From contig JBDWQJ010000007.1 of the NCBI GenBank assembly GCA_039986595.1, positions 124,001 through 188,000 on the forward strand: DNA of 64,000 nt, written 5' to 3'. Of the stretch, positions 44,280-53,385 are shown one piece after another. The position numbers and the translations under genes were made by a program. This DNA comes from Lentilitoribacter sp039986595 (GTDB taxonomy: Bacteria > Pseudomonadota > Alphaproteobacteria > Rhizobiales > Rhizobiaceae). The notes beneath the pieces are model-generated. The model had not been told where the DNA came from. It made no database searches and saw only the letters and a list, made by a program, of their open reading frames with translations. Each line of letters begins with the position of its first letter. Position 1 is the stretch's first letter.

Positions 44280-45674
44280 ATGGCAGATACTTCACTAGGG
44301 ACGGCTGAACAGCTCAAAGATCCCAATTACATGCCAGCTCTTGGCAAAGCAGTGCCATTAGGCATTCAACATGTTTTGGCAATGTTTGCCAGTAACGTCA
44401 CACCAGCAATTATCATCGCAGGAGCCGCAGGCATTGGTTTCGGTTCAGATCAGGGCGCACTCGGTTTTCCTGATATGACCTACATGATCCAGATGTCTAT
44501 GCTGTTTGCGGGTATTGCAACGCTTATTCAAACAATCGGTATGGGTCCTGTTGGTTCGAAATTGCCAATTGTCCAAGGAACGAGTTTTGCGTTCTTGCCT
44601 GTTATGATCCCAGCTGTGGCGGGCGCCGGCACCGCAGGTCTTGGCGGGTTGTTTGCAGGGGTGATCATAGGTGGAATATTCCACTTCTGTATCGGTCTGT
44701 TCATCGGACGCATCCGTTTTGCATTACCGCCATTGGTCACAGGGTTAATTGTATTAATGATTGGTCTAGCGCTGATCAAAGTTGGTATCCAATATGCCGC
44801 TGGTGGTGTACCTGCAATGGGTAAGCTTGCTGCGGCAAAAGCTGCAGGCGAAGATATCAGCGGAATGGCATTTGGTTCACTTTCCATGTGGATACCGGCA
44901 CTTGTGGTGATTGGCGTAACGCTCGCGCTAAAATTCTTCACGCGCGGCATGCTCGCAGTTGCGGCTGTGCTTGTTGGTATCATCGTTGGCTATATTGTTG
45001 CCTTGATGATGGGTCAGGTGAATTTCGGTAATGTTTCAAAAGCAGCCGTCATTGGTTTGCCAAATCCGTTCAAATATGGATTTGAGGTCAATTGGGCAAT
45101 TGTCATTGGTATGATCTTGATGTCATTTATCTCAGCGATTGAAACTGTTGGCGATGTGTCAGGTATCACCAAAGGTGGTGCAGGCCGTGAAGCAACGGAT
45201 AAAGAAATTCAGGGCGCAACATTCGCCGATGGATTGGGCACAGCCATTGCTGGTATCTTTGGTGGTCTTCCAAATACATCCTTCTCGCAAAATGTTGGTT
45301 TGGTTTCTATGACTGGCGTTATGAGCCGTCATGTTGTGACAATCGGTGGCATCTTTCTCATCATCTGTGGTTTGATCCCAGTGGTGGGTGCAATCATCAA
45401 TACTGTGCCGATCAACGTGCTTGGTGGCGGTGTGATCGTCATGTTCGGTATGGTCGCAGCAGCGGGTTTAAACATGCTCTCTGATGTTGTTTGGAACCGC
45501 CGCAATATGGTGATTTTTGCAACAGCGTTGTCTGTCGGTTTCGGTTTGCAATTGGTGCCGGATGCATTGGTCCACATGCCGAAAACAATGCAGATCTTGC
45601 TGACATCTGGCTTGTTGCCAGCAGCGATCATTGCGATTGTTTTGAATTTAATTATTCCTGAAGAAACTGAATAA
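44280..45674 (+). CDS. NCS2-family xanthine/urate-type permease
   Basis: Proton- or sodium-coupled nucleobase importer of 464 residues and about 12-14 helices. The NAT signature QNVGLVSMTG follows GGLPNTSFS, and ISAIETVGDVSGITK holds the conserved substrate-site Glu; QNVG favours oxidised purines (xanthine, urate) over uracil. GGAGGG precedes the ATG. Ended by a clear terminator. Confidence 0.92.
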   Translation: MADTSLGTAEQLKDPNYMPALGKAVPLGIQHVLAMFASNVTPAIIIAGAAGIGFGSDQGALGFPDMTYMIQMSMLFAGIATLIQTIGMGPVGSKLPIVQGTSFAFLPVMIPAVAGAGTAGLGGLFAGVIIGGIFHFCIGLFIGRIRFALPPLVTGLIVLMIGLALIKVGIQYAAGGVPAMGKLAAAKAAGEDISGMAFGSLSMWIPALVVIGVTLALKFFTRGMLAVAAVLVGIIVGYIVALMMGQVNFGNVSKAAVIGLPNPFKYGFEVNWAIVIGMILMSFISAIETVGDVSGITKGGAGREATDKEIQGATFADGLGTAIAGIFGGLPNTSFSQNVGLVSMTGVMSRHVVTIGGIFLIICGLIPVVGAIINTVPINVLGGGVIVMFGMVAAAGLNMLSDVVWNRRNMVIFATALSVGFGLQLVPDALVHMPKTMQILLTSGLLPAAIIAIVLNLIIPEETE

Positions 45675-45693
45675 TCACTTCTAGTCGATGTAT

Positions 45694-45731
45694 TAAAGGC
45701 CGGGTGCGCAATCATCCGGCCTTTATATTTT
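45694..45731 (+). terminator. Rho-independent terminator after the NCS2 permease
   Basis: TAAAGGCCGG (45694-45703) pairs with CCGGCCTTTA (45716-45725), 12-nt loop, then TATTTT. Confidence 0.85.
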
Positions 45732-45807
45732 GAACTGATATCTTGACCAGAACGGGCCATCATGCGATTGAGCGGGCAGTTAAATCTAGCCAAATAAGTT
45801 GAACGCA

Positions 45808-46767
45808 ATGACTGTATCTGTTCCAAAACATCTTGATCCGACAAAATCATTTCAAGGTCTCATTCTGACCCTTCATAATTATTGGGCAGAATATGGCTGT
45901 GTGATCTTGCAGCCTTACGATATGGAAGTGGGTGCGGGGACATTCCACCCGGCAACAACATTGCGTGCGCTCGGTCCAAAATCTTGGAATGCAGCTTACG
46001 TGCAGCCATCACGCCGTCCGACAGATGGCCGCTATGGTGAAAACCCAAATCGCTTGCAGCATTATTATCAGTATCAGGTGATCTTAAAGCCAAACCCATC
46101 CAATTTGCAGGAGCTATATCTCGGTTCGCTCAAAGCGATCGGATTGGACCCGCTTGTCCATGATGTGCGCTTTGTAGAAGACGACTGGGAAAGCCCAACA
46201 CTTGGTGCTTGGGGCCTTGGTTGGGAATGCTGGTGTGATGGTATGGAAGTTTCCCAATTTACCTATTTTCAACAGGTTTGCGGGATCGAATGTTCACCCG
46301 TTGCTGGTGAGTTGACCTATGGTCTTGAGCGCCTGGCAATGTATGTTCAAGGCGTTGATAATGTTTATGATCTAAACTTCAATGGCGGTGAAGGTGAAGA
46401 CAAAGTCACCTATGGTGACGTCTTCCTACAAGCCGAACAAGAATATTCACGCCATAACTTTGAATATGCCAATACAGAGATGTTGCTGCGTCATTTTGAA
46501 GATGCAGAAGGTGAGTGCGAAGCCTTGCTAAAAGCTGGAACACCTGACGATAGCCCCGGCTCAGCCGAAGAACAAAAAACTGCTTTGCACAAATGCGTGT
46601 TGCCTGCCTATGACCAATGTATCAAAGCGTCACATGTGTTTAACCTGCTCGATGCACGGGGTGTGATCTCAGTGACCGAACGCCAAAGCTATATCCTGCG
46701 TGTGCGCAATCTGTCGCGACAATGTGGGGAAGCATTTCTGCTGACCAAAGCCGGCGGTGCTGAATAG
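45808..46767 (+). CDS. glyQ: Glycine-tRNA ligase alpha subunit
   Basis: Catalytic subunit of the bacterial (alpha-beta)2 glycyl-tRNA synthetase. 319 residues with SFQGLILTLHNYW, EVGAGTFHPATTLR and the class II motifs. ATG 45808 is used rather than TTG 45799; the ribosome site is weak in both cases. glyS follows only after three small genes. Confidence 0.96.
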   Translation: MTVSVPKHLDPTKSFQGLILTLHNYWAEYGCVILQPYDMEVGAGTFHPATTLRALGPKSWNAAYVQPSRRPTDGRYGENPNRLQHYYQYQVILKPNPSNLQELYLGSLKAIGLDPLVHDVRFVEDDWESPTLGAWGLGWECWCDGMEVSQFTYFQQVCGIECSPVAGELTYGLERLAMYVQGVDNVYDLNFNGGEGEDKVTYGDVFLQAEQEYSRHNFEYANTEMLLRHFEDAEGECEALLKAGTPDDSPGSAEEQKTALHKCVLPAYDQCIKASHVFNLLDARGVISVTERQSYILRVRNLSRQCGEAFLLTKAGGAE

Positions 46768-46827
46768 TTTACTTGCCATCATCTTCGGACGAGGTATCCT
46801 ATCTCCCATAAATTGAGGGAGAGTATG

Positions 46828-47199
46828 ATGGATCTTGGCAATTTTTCGCAAAGCTTGGCAGTCAAAGATATCGCTGCGTCTAAAGACTTCTACCAAAAGC
46901 TTGGATTTGAGGTTTTTCACGATCAATCCGAACAAGGCTGGGTGATCATGAAAAGCCCAACTGCTGTGATTGGTCTATTTCAGGGCATGTTTGAGAAAAA
47001 CATTATGACCTTTAATCCAGGTTGGGATGCGAACGGTCAAAACACAGATAATTTTACCGATATCCGCGACATTCAAAAAGAACTGAAGGCGCAAGGTGTA
47101 GAAATTTTGCAAGAAGTTGATGAAAAGTCATCCGGTCCCGCTAGTTTTACCGTAATAGACCCTGACGGCAATCCAATAATGATTGACCAACATAGATAA
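46828..47199 (+). CDS. VOC-family (glyoxalase-like) protein
   Basis: 123-residue VOC-fold protein (QSLAVKDIAASKDFYQKLGFEVF, then FTVIDPDGNPIMIDQ). GAGGGAG gives a 6-nt spacing to ATG 46828. Substrate unknown. First of three small genes between glyQ and glyS. Confidence 0.87.
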   Translation: MDLGNFSQSLAVKDIAASKDFYQKLGFEVFHDQSEQGWVIMKSPTAVIGLFQGMFEKNIMTFNPGWDANGQNTDNFTDIRDIQKELKAQGVEILQEVDEKSSGPASFTVIDPDGNPIMIDQHR

Positions 47200-47216
47200 T
47201 TTATGAGGAGAGCCCC

Positions 47217-47456
47217 ATGGCTAAAGGACAAGTAGCAACAACATCACCGATCCCGGTAGAAGTTGAAGAAGGCAAAAATTATTTTTGGTGCACATGCGGG
47301 CAATCAGCCAATCAACCTTTTTGCGATGGCAGCCACAAGGGCTCTGAATTTGCACCGATGAAATGGACAGCTGAAGCAACGGGTCGCAAATTTTTCTGCG
47401 GTTGTAAGCAAACAGATGGACAGCCGTTTTGTGATGGTAGCCACAAGGACCTATAA
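47217..47456 (+). CDS. Twin CDGSH iron-sulfur protein
   Basis: 79 residues with two complete C-x-C-x-S/T-type CDGSH motifs: C25, C27, C36, H40 and C61, C63, C72, H76, each expected to hold a redox-active [2Fe-2S] cluster with one labile His ligand. No signal or membrane anchor, so soluble and cytoplasmic (mitoNEET relatives are anchored). GAGGAGAG precedes the ATG, 17 bases after the VOC gene; likely co-transcribed. Confidence 0.94.
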   Translation: MAKGQVATTSPIPVEVEEGKNYFWCTCGQSANQPFCDGSHKGSEFAPMKWTAEATGRKFFCGCKQTDGQPFCDGSHKDL

Positions 47457-47607
47457 TCGCTGGCACCTTCACCTGCCCAGCTTGTAACTGGCACAAATTG
47501 CGCAAATCCATCGTGCTTCTAAGGACGCAGGATGGATTGCACGTGACATCTATACCAACACTTGCTACATGCTGATCCAATATTTCTCATCAATTGGTGT
47601 GAAGGTC

Positions 47608-47997
47608 ATGGACAAAGCAAAGCTAATCAATCAAGCACCGGTTCTATTGGTGTCAGATATTTTAAAAAGCATAGAATATTGGACGGAAAAACTCGGGTTT
47701 AATGCCAGTACTTACGGCGAACCTGTAGATTTTGCGATCCTGCGACGCGATAGTTGTTTTATGATGCTAAGCCAAGCGCCGGCAGTTCATGAAATCGTGC
47801 CCAATTGGAAGATCAAAGATATGACTTGGAACGCCTATTTTTGGGTGGATGATGCAAAGAAGATCTATGAAGAGTTCCAAAAGAGCGGTGCTGATATAGA
47901 TTACAAATTGCACGAGAAACCCTATGGCGTCCTCGAATTTGGTATTCAAGATCTCGATGATCATGATATAGCCTTTGGGCAGGACCTAAATACCTGA
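47608..47997 (+). CDS. VOC-family (bleomycin-resistance-like) protein
   Basis: 129-residue VOC-fold protein (APVLLVSDILKSIEYWTEKLGF, FMMLSQAP, GVLEFGIQDLDDHDIAFGQ). Relatives sequester glycopeptide antibiotics or act as lyases; the role here is unknown. Start uncertain: GAAGG is only 2 nt before ATG 47608, but the upstream ATG 47569 has no ribosome site. Confidence 0.83.
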   Translation: MDKAKLINQAPVLLVSDILKSIEYWTEKLGFNASTYGEPVDFAILRRDSCFMMLSQAPAVHEIVPNWKIKDMTWNAYFWVDDAKKIYEEFQKSGADIDYKLHEKPYGVLEFGIQDLDDHDIAFGQDLNT

Positions 47998-48044
47998 ATT
48001 TTATGCGACTAAATTACTTTTATATGAACTTGAGTACCACTTAA

Positions 48045-50159
48045 ATGCCTGATTTATTATTAGAATTACGTTCCGAAGAAATCCCAGCTCGCATGCAGCG
48101 CAAAGCTGCTGGTGATCTAAAAAAGCTGGTAACAGACGCGTTGGTGGATGCTGGGCTGACATATGAAGCGGCGCGTGAATATTGGACACCGCGTCGTTTA
48201 ACGCTTGATGTGCGTGGCTTGACATCAAAATCGGCTGATATTCGAGAAGAAAAAAAAGGTCCACGCATTGATGCGCCGGAAAAAGCAATTCAAGGCTTTT
48301 TGCGCGGGGCAGGACTATCCTCTATTGAGGAAGCAACAACGCAGAGCGATCCTAAAAAGGGCGAGTTCTATGTTGCTATTATCGAAAAGCCAGGACGTAA
48401 AGCAGAAGATATTATTGCAGATGTGATGCCAGGAATTATCAAAAACTTCCCTTGGCCAAAATCCATGCGTTGGGGTGCTGCATCTTCAAAACCTGGTGCT
48501 ATGCGTTGGGTGCGTCCATTACAATCCATCGTCTGCACATTCGGTCCTGAAACAGAAGAGCCGGTTGTGATCCCGTTTGAGGCGGAAGGCATTAAATCAG
48601 GCAATATCACCTTTGGTCACCGATTTCATGCGCCTGATGAGATCAAAGTTCGTCGATTTGATGATTATGTAACAGCGCTCGAAAAAGCCAAGGTCATTTT
48701 AGACGCAGATCGCCGCAAAGAGATCATCAAATCAGATGCGCAAAATCTTGCATTTGCATCAGGTTTTGAACTGGTTGAAGATGAAGGTCTTTTGGACGAG
48801 GTGTCAGGCTTAGTAGAATGGCCTGTTGTACTCATGGGTGAGTTTGAAGAAGAGTTTCTTGCAATCCCTGATGAAGTCATCCGCCTAACGATTAAAACAA
48901 ACCAGAAATGCTTTGTGCTTAAAGGTGCAAATGGCGCCTTGGCCAATCGTTTTATTCTAACGTCGAATATTGAAGCTGAAGATGGCGGTAAAGAAATAGC
49001 CTATGGTAATGGCAAAGTGGTGCGAGCTCGCTTGTCTGATGCACTTTATTTCTGGCAAACAGACCAAACGGATTTGCCTGATCTTGCGCAGATTTCTGGA
49101 TCAGCTGACGCCTATGATCTTGATATGTCTAAACCACTCGATCAGCGCATGGCGCGGCTTGATTGGTTAAATGTGACGTTCCATGCAAAGCTCGGCACCC
49201 AAGGTGCACGTGTTCAGCGAATTGCAAAACTAGCTGCAGAACTTGCACCTGTGACGGGTGCTGATTTAGTGCAAGTTAAACGCGCGGCATATCTTGCAAA
49301 GGCGGATTTACAAACAGAAGCCGTGTTTGAATTCACTGAATTGCAGGGTCTAATGGGTCGACGCTATGCTGAGCTGCAAGGGGAAACACCATCAGTAGCA
49401 GCTGCAATTGAAGAACATTATAAGCCGCAAGGCCCATCAGATGCAGTGCCAAAAGACGCCGTTGCAGCAACAATAGCGCTCGCAGATAAAATTGATACAT
49501 TGACTGGTTTTTGGTCAATTGATGAAAAGCCAACAGGTTCGAAAGATCCCTATGCGCTTCGTCGTGCAGCCCTCGGGGTGATCCGTATAATCTTAGAAAA
49601 CCATTTGCGCTGCAATCTTAGCAAGTTCATGACAGATACACCTGATTTGTTGAACTTCTTCCATGATCGTTTGAAAGTTTATCTTCGCGACAAAGGCGCG
49701 CGTCATGATTTGATCGATGCCGTGCTTTCAGATAGCGCAGATGATCTGGTTTCACTCACAAACCGTCTTGTCGCACTTACTGATTTGCTCGAAAGCGATG
49801 CGGGACAAAACCTTTTGGCCGGTTATCGTCGTGCTGCAAATATCTTGTCGGCAGAAGAGAAAAAAGGCACTCAGATTGGGCATGAGGTCAACAAAGACAT
49901 CTTTGAAGGTTCTGCTGAGGAAGACCTTTACAAAGCTGTACTTACTGCGCAGAGTGCATCTTCAGACGCATTGGCAAAAGAAGACTTCGGCGCTGCCATG
50001 ACATCTCTTGCCACTTTACGTGAGCCGATTGATGCCTTCTTTGAAGGTGTGATGGTCAATGTTGGCGATGCAAATATCCGCGTGAACCGATTGGCGCTTT
50101 TGGCGCAAATTCGCAAAAGCGTTGAATTGGTCGCTGATTTCTCAAAAATCTCTGGTTAA
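48045..50159 (+). CDS. glyS: Glycine-tRNA ligase beta subunit
   Basis: tRNA-recognising subunit of glycyl-tRNA synthetase, 704 residues, beginning with the typical LLLELRSEEIPARMQ and including FPWPKSMRWG and the C-terminal anticodon-binding region. Weak ribosome site. Separated from glyQ by about 1.3 kb of small genes. Confidence 0.96.
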   Translation: MPDLLLELRSEEIPARMQRKAAGDLKKLVTDALVDAGLTYEAAREYWTPRRLTLDVRGLTSKSADIREEKKGPRIDAPEKAIQGFLRGAGLSSIEEATTQSDPKKGEFYVAIIEKPGRKAEDIIADVMPGIIKNFPWPKSMRWGAASSKPGAMRWVRPLQSIVCTFGPETEEPVVIPFEAEGIKSGNITFGHRFHAPDEIKVRRFDDYVTALEKAKVILDADRRKEIIKSDAQNLAFASGFELVEDEGLLDEVSGLVEWPVVLMGEFEEEFLAIPDEVIRLTIKTNQKCFVLKGANGALANRFILTSNIEAEDGGKEIAYGNGKVVRARLSDALYFWQTDQTDLPDLAQISGSADAYDLDMSKPLDQRMARLDWLNVTFHAKLGTQGARVQRIAKLAAELAPVTGADLVQVKRAAYLAKADLQTEAVFEFTELQGLMGRRYAELQGETPSVAAAIEEHYKPQGPSDAVPKDAVAATIALADKIDTLTGFWSIDEKPTGSKDPYALRRAALGVIRIILENHLRCNLSKFMTDTPDLLNFFHDRLKVYLRDKGARHDLIDAVLSDSADDLVSLTNRLVALTDLLESDAGQNLLAGYRRAANILSAEEKKGTQIGHEVNKDIFEGSAEEDLYKAVLTAQSASSDALAKEDFGAAMTSLATLREPIDAFFEGVMVNVGDANIRVNRLALLAQIRKSVELVADFSKISG

Positions 50160-50165
50160 AACAGA

Positions 50166-50192
50166 AAAAGCCGGACATGACATCCGGCTTTT
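50166..50192. terminator. Bidirectional terminator between glyS and the convergent gene
   Basis: AAAAGCCGGA (50166-50175) pairs with TCCGGCTTTT (50183-50192). T-runs lie on both strands, so it can serve both convergent genes. Confidence 0.88.
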
Positions 50193-50210
50193 GCATTCGA
50201 TTTATCGTTA

Positions 50211-50849
50211 TTAATTCAGGCGCAAACTAAATGAACCTGCATCCAATTCTTTAATCGGACTTGGCTCTTTGGCCATTGCCATTGTTTTATCTTCAAGTTC
50301 GATTTTTACGTTGCCAGCAGGCATAGACGTCGCTGCTGCAATGGCCGGCATCAAATTAGGCTCGATATCAGGGCCAAGTGGTGTGCTGTCGTCACCATCT
50401 TCTAGAGTTGCAATTGCCCGATCTTCTTTAGGTTGAGCGGGACCATAAATCGCTAATCTTGATGGTTCAGTCGCTCCAATTGAAGAGACCGCGCTTTCAT
50501 CAATATTGGCAAGTTCTCGCTCAGTTCCATTTCCTAATAGAAGCGCAACCGATTCAGCTGAAGACGTTACGTGCGCGAAAGCAACTGGACTACCACCGAG
50601 CCAGTTTTCAACGCGATAAAGCTTTTTATCTTCGCCTACTTTACGCATTTCAAAGATTTGCGTACCGCGGTCTAAAACGATACCGACCTCTTCTTCAACC
50701 TCTTTACAAGAAGGGCAGCCAAATACGATGACACTGCCTTGACTAGTTTCGATCAACTTATCTTCCGCCATCTTTAAATTGCTTTCAGCAAAAACAGCAG
50801 ATGTGCTCAATGACAGCGCAAAAGTGCTTAAAATCAGGAGCTTAGACAT
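50211..50849 (-). CDS. Secreted protein with CxxC motif, possibly HPE1-like
   Basis: 212 residues with a Sec signal peptide (LLILSTFALSLSTSAVFA). The mature part starts with SVIVFGCPSCKEVEEE, a CxxC that could be redox-active or bind metal, and has ENWLGGSPVAF. The layout recalls rhizobial exported proteins annotated as plant virulence effector HPE1-like, but I am not sure of that match. AAGAGG precedes the ATG at 8 nt. No function assigned. Confidence 0.72.
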   Translation of the reverse strand: MSKLLILSTFALSLSTSAVFAESNLKMAEDKLIETSQGSVIVFGCPSCKEVEEEVGIVLDRGTQIFEMRKVGEDKKLYRVENWLGGSPVAFAHVTSSAESVALLLGNGTERELANIDESAVSSIGATEPSRLAIYGPAQPKEDRAIATLEDGDDSTPLGPDIEPNLMPAIAAATSMPAGNVKIELEDKTMAMAKEPSPIKELDAGSFSLRLN

Positions 50850-50970
50850 GTTATTAACCTCTTAAAACGGATTTATTCAAAGAGATACTAACATCGCAAA
50901 GTTAGGTTTTCGTGTGCTGAAATGGTTAATAAAAGCTGAACTATTATCGCTTGTTTATTAGACCAAATTG

Positions 50971-52245
50971 TTAGTTTTTTATCCGCTCAATGGCACGCCA
51001 GCCAATGTCATTGCGATAAAAACCTTGTGGCCAATCAATGGATTTAACCGCAGCATAGGCTTTGTCACGGGCTTCGATAATATCATTGCCTGTTGCTGTG
51101 ACATTGAGCACACGGCCACCATTGGCAATCAGCTTACCATCTTTAATCACAGTGCCAGCATGGAAAATTTTCGTGTCAGCATCTTTAATTGCGTCGACCC
51201 CTTTAATCTCCGTACCTTTGAGTGGGGATGCAGGATACCCTTCCGCCGCCATCACAACAGTGAGCGCAACACTATCATCCCAAGACATTGAGTGCCCATC
51301 TAGCGAGCCTTTTGCGGCTGCGAGCAATAATGGTAGGATATCATCTTTCAAACGCAACATAAGCAACTGACATTCAGGATCACCAAAGCGAACATTATAT
51401 TCAATCAGCTCAGGGCCTTTTTCAGTGATCATAAGACCGACAAACAATACACCCTTAAAAGGATGACCATCTTGCGCCATGCCAGCCATTGTCGGTTCAA
51501 CAATTTCCTTCATGGTGCGCATAGTCATTTCATCGCTCATCACAGGGGCAGGGGAGTAAGCGCCCATACCACCCGTGTTGGGGCCCGTGTCGCCATCGCC
51601 GACGCGTTTGTGATCTTGAGCTGCAGCCATTGGTAATGCAGTTTTTCCATCGCATAGGCAGAAGAAGCTTGCTTCTTCACCATCAAGATATGCTTCGACA
51701 ACTACCTCAGCACCGGCTGAGCCAAATGCACCATCAAAACAATCATCAATCGCAGCAAGCGCATCATCCATGTTCATGGCAACTGTTACCCCTTTACCTG
51801 CGGCAAGACCATCGGCTTTGATAACAATCGGTGCACCTTGCTCGCGCGTATAGGTTTTTGCATCTCCTGCATTGTCAAAACGTTGGTAGGCGCCTGTTGG
51901 TATTGAGTATTTCGCGCACAGATCTTTGGTGAAGCCTTTTGAGCCCTCAAGTTGAGATGCAGCTTTGCTGGAGCCAAAGACTTGGATACCTGCTGCTTCT
52001 AATGGATCGGTAATTCCATCAACGAGCGGTTGTTCAGGGCCAACAATAACAAGTTCGATATTCTGCAATTTGCAAAACGCGATTACCCCATCATGATCAT
52101 TGACATTCACATCAACGATTTCTGCATGTTCTTTTATGCCCGGATTACCGGGTGAGACAAACAGTTTGGTCAATAAAGGGGATTGTGCAATTTTCCATGC
52201 TAGCGCGTGTTCGCGGCCACCGGAACCTATTAGAAAGACATTCAT
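50971..52245 (-). CDS. purD: Phosphoribosylamine-glycine ligase
   Basis: ATP-grasp enzyme of purine synthesis making glycinamide ribonucleotide. 424 residues with IGSGGREHALAWK, the SPGNPG loop, GPEQPLVDGI and the ATP-grasp region GDTGPNTGGMGAYSP. Stand-alone gene. Confidence 0.97.
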   Translation of the reverse strand: MNVFLIGSGGREHALAWKIAQSPLLTKLFVSPGNPGIKEHAEIVDVNVNDHDGVIAFCKLQNIELVIVGPEQPLVDGITDPLEAAGIQVFGSSKAASQLEGSKGFTKDLCAKYSIPTGAYQRFDNAGDAKTYTREQGAPIVIKADGLAAGKGVTVAMNMDDALAAIDDCFDGAFGSAGAEVVVEAYLDGEEASFFCLCDGKTALPMAAAQDHKRVGDGDTGPNTGGMGAYSPAPVMSDEMTMRTMKEIVEPTMAGMAQDGHPFKGVLFVGLMITEKGPELIEYNVRFGDPECQLLMLRLKDDILPLLLAAAKGSLDGHSMSWDDSVALTVVMAAEGYPASPLKGTEIKGVDAIKDADTKIFHAGTVIKDGKLIANGGRVLNVTATGNDIIEARDKAYAAVKSIDWPQGFYRNDIGWRAIERIKN

Positions 52246-52419
52246 GGCTTGCTCCTGATCTGTCGTTGATCACGGGGTAATCGTATGGCCCGTCAAGGTC
52301 AAGGCTCGCACCACCACTTTCCAAAAGTTTCAGCGCCTTTATCGTGAATTGATGTGCTCATTCTTAATTGCGACAAAAACCAAGCTTGACCTTTGATAAA
52401 GAGGCTGACATCAAAAGGT

Positions 52420-53385
52420 ATGAGTGGAGAAATTGGACATAATAGCCGTGTTGCTGATGCACCTTCTGATAATTGGGTTTATCGGTTTTTACCGCAGCGT
52501 CTTTGGCCGCTTGCTCAAATGGCAAGGTGGGATCGCCCCATTGGTTGGCAGCTTTTATTGCTCCCATGTTTGTGGTCTGCTGCAATGGCTGCAAATGCGC
52601 AAATTGCATTAGGCAACGAAACACATCTCAGCATTTATCAAACGTTCGTTTGGCATTGTGTGTTGTTTACAATCGGTGCCATAGCCATGCGCGGGGCAGG
52701 GTGCACATATAATGATTTGATTGATCATAAGCTTGATGCGCAAGTTGAGCGAACACGCTCACGTCCTTTGCCTGCAGGCCGAATTACGCGCAAAAATGCT
52801 AAGCTCTTTATCATTGCACAATTGGCTGTTGGCGCGCTTGTGTTGTTTCAATTCAATTGGTTTTCAATCTTTTTGGCAATCGCTTCGCTTGTAGTTGTTG
52901 GTATATATCCGTTTGCAAAACGCTTTACAGATTGGCCGCAATTCTTCCTTGGATTGGCATTTTCATGGGGTGCTTTTATCGGGTGGTCTGCAATCTTTGC
53001 TGAAGTGAGCTGGGCATCATTTAGCCTTTATCTAGCAGCCGTTGTCTGGACGATCGGTTACGATACGATTTATGCCCACCAAGATCGCGAAGATGATGCG
53101 CTTATTGGGATTCGATCAACAGCAAGATTATTTGCTGAAAATACTAAAATATGGCTTGTTGGATTATACGGAGCGACGCTCGCTTTCTTAGTCCTTGCCT
53201 TTTATCTCTCTTCCATGCCGCTCATTGCTTTTGTAACGCTTGTATTTGTAATGGGTCTTTTTATCTGGCAGATCAAAGTGCTTGATATTGATAATCCAGA
53301 TCAATGCTTGCGTTTGTTTAAGTTCAATGGAAAAGTTGGATTGGTGATATTTGCAGGCCTCGCTGTTGCTTTGGTAATGCCATGA
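52420..53385 (+). CDS. ubiA: 4-hydroxybenzoate polyprenyltransferase
   Basis: Membrane prenyltransferase attaching the polyprenyl chain to 4-hydroxybenzoate in ubiquinone synthesis. 321 residues, about eight helices, with both Mg-pyrophosphate motifs: NDLIDHKLD and YDTIYAHQDREDD. ATG 52420 is chosen, although AAAGG lies very close; TTG 52393 is the alternative. The next gene starts within its stop (ATGA). Confidence 0.94.
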   Translation: MSGEIGHNSRVADAPSDNWVYRFLPQRLWPLAQMARWDRPIGWQLLLLPCLWSAAMAANAQIALGNETHLSIYQTFVWHCVLFTIGAIAMRGAGCTYNDLIDHKLDAQVERTRSRPLPAGRITRKNAKLFIIAQLAVGALVLFQFNWFSIFLAIASLVVVGIYPFAKRFTDWPQFFLGLAFSWGAFIGWSAIFAEVSWASFSLYLAAVVWTIGYDTIYAHQDREDDALIGIRSTARLFAENTKIWLVGLYGATLAFLVLAFYLSSMPLIAFVTLVFVMGLFIWQIKVLDIDNPDQCLRLFKFNGKVGLVIFAGLAVALVMP

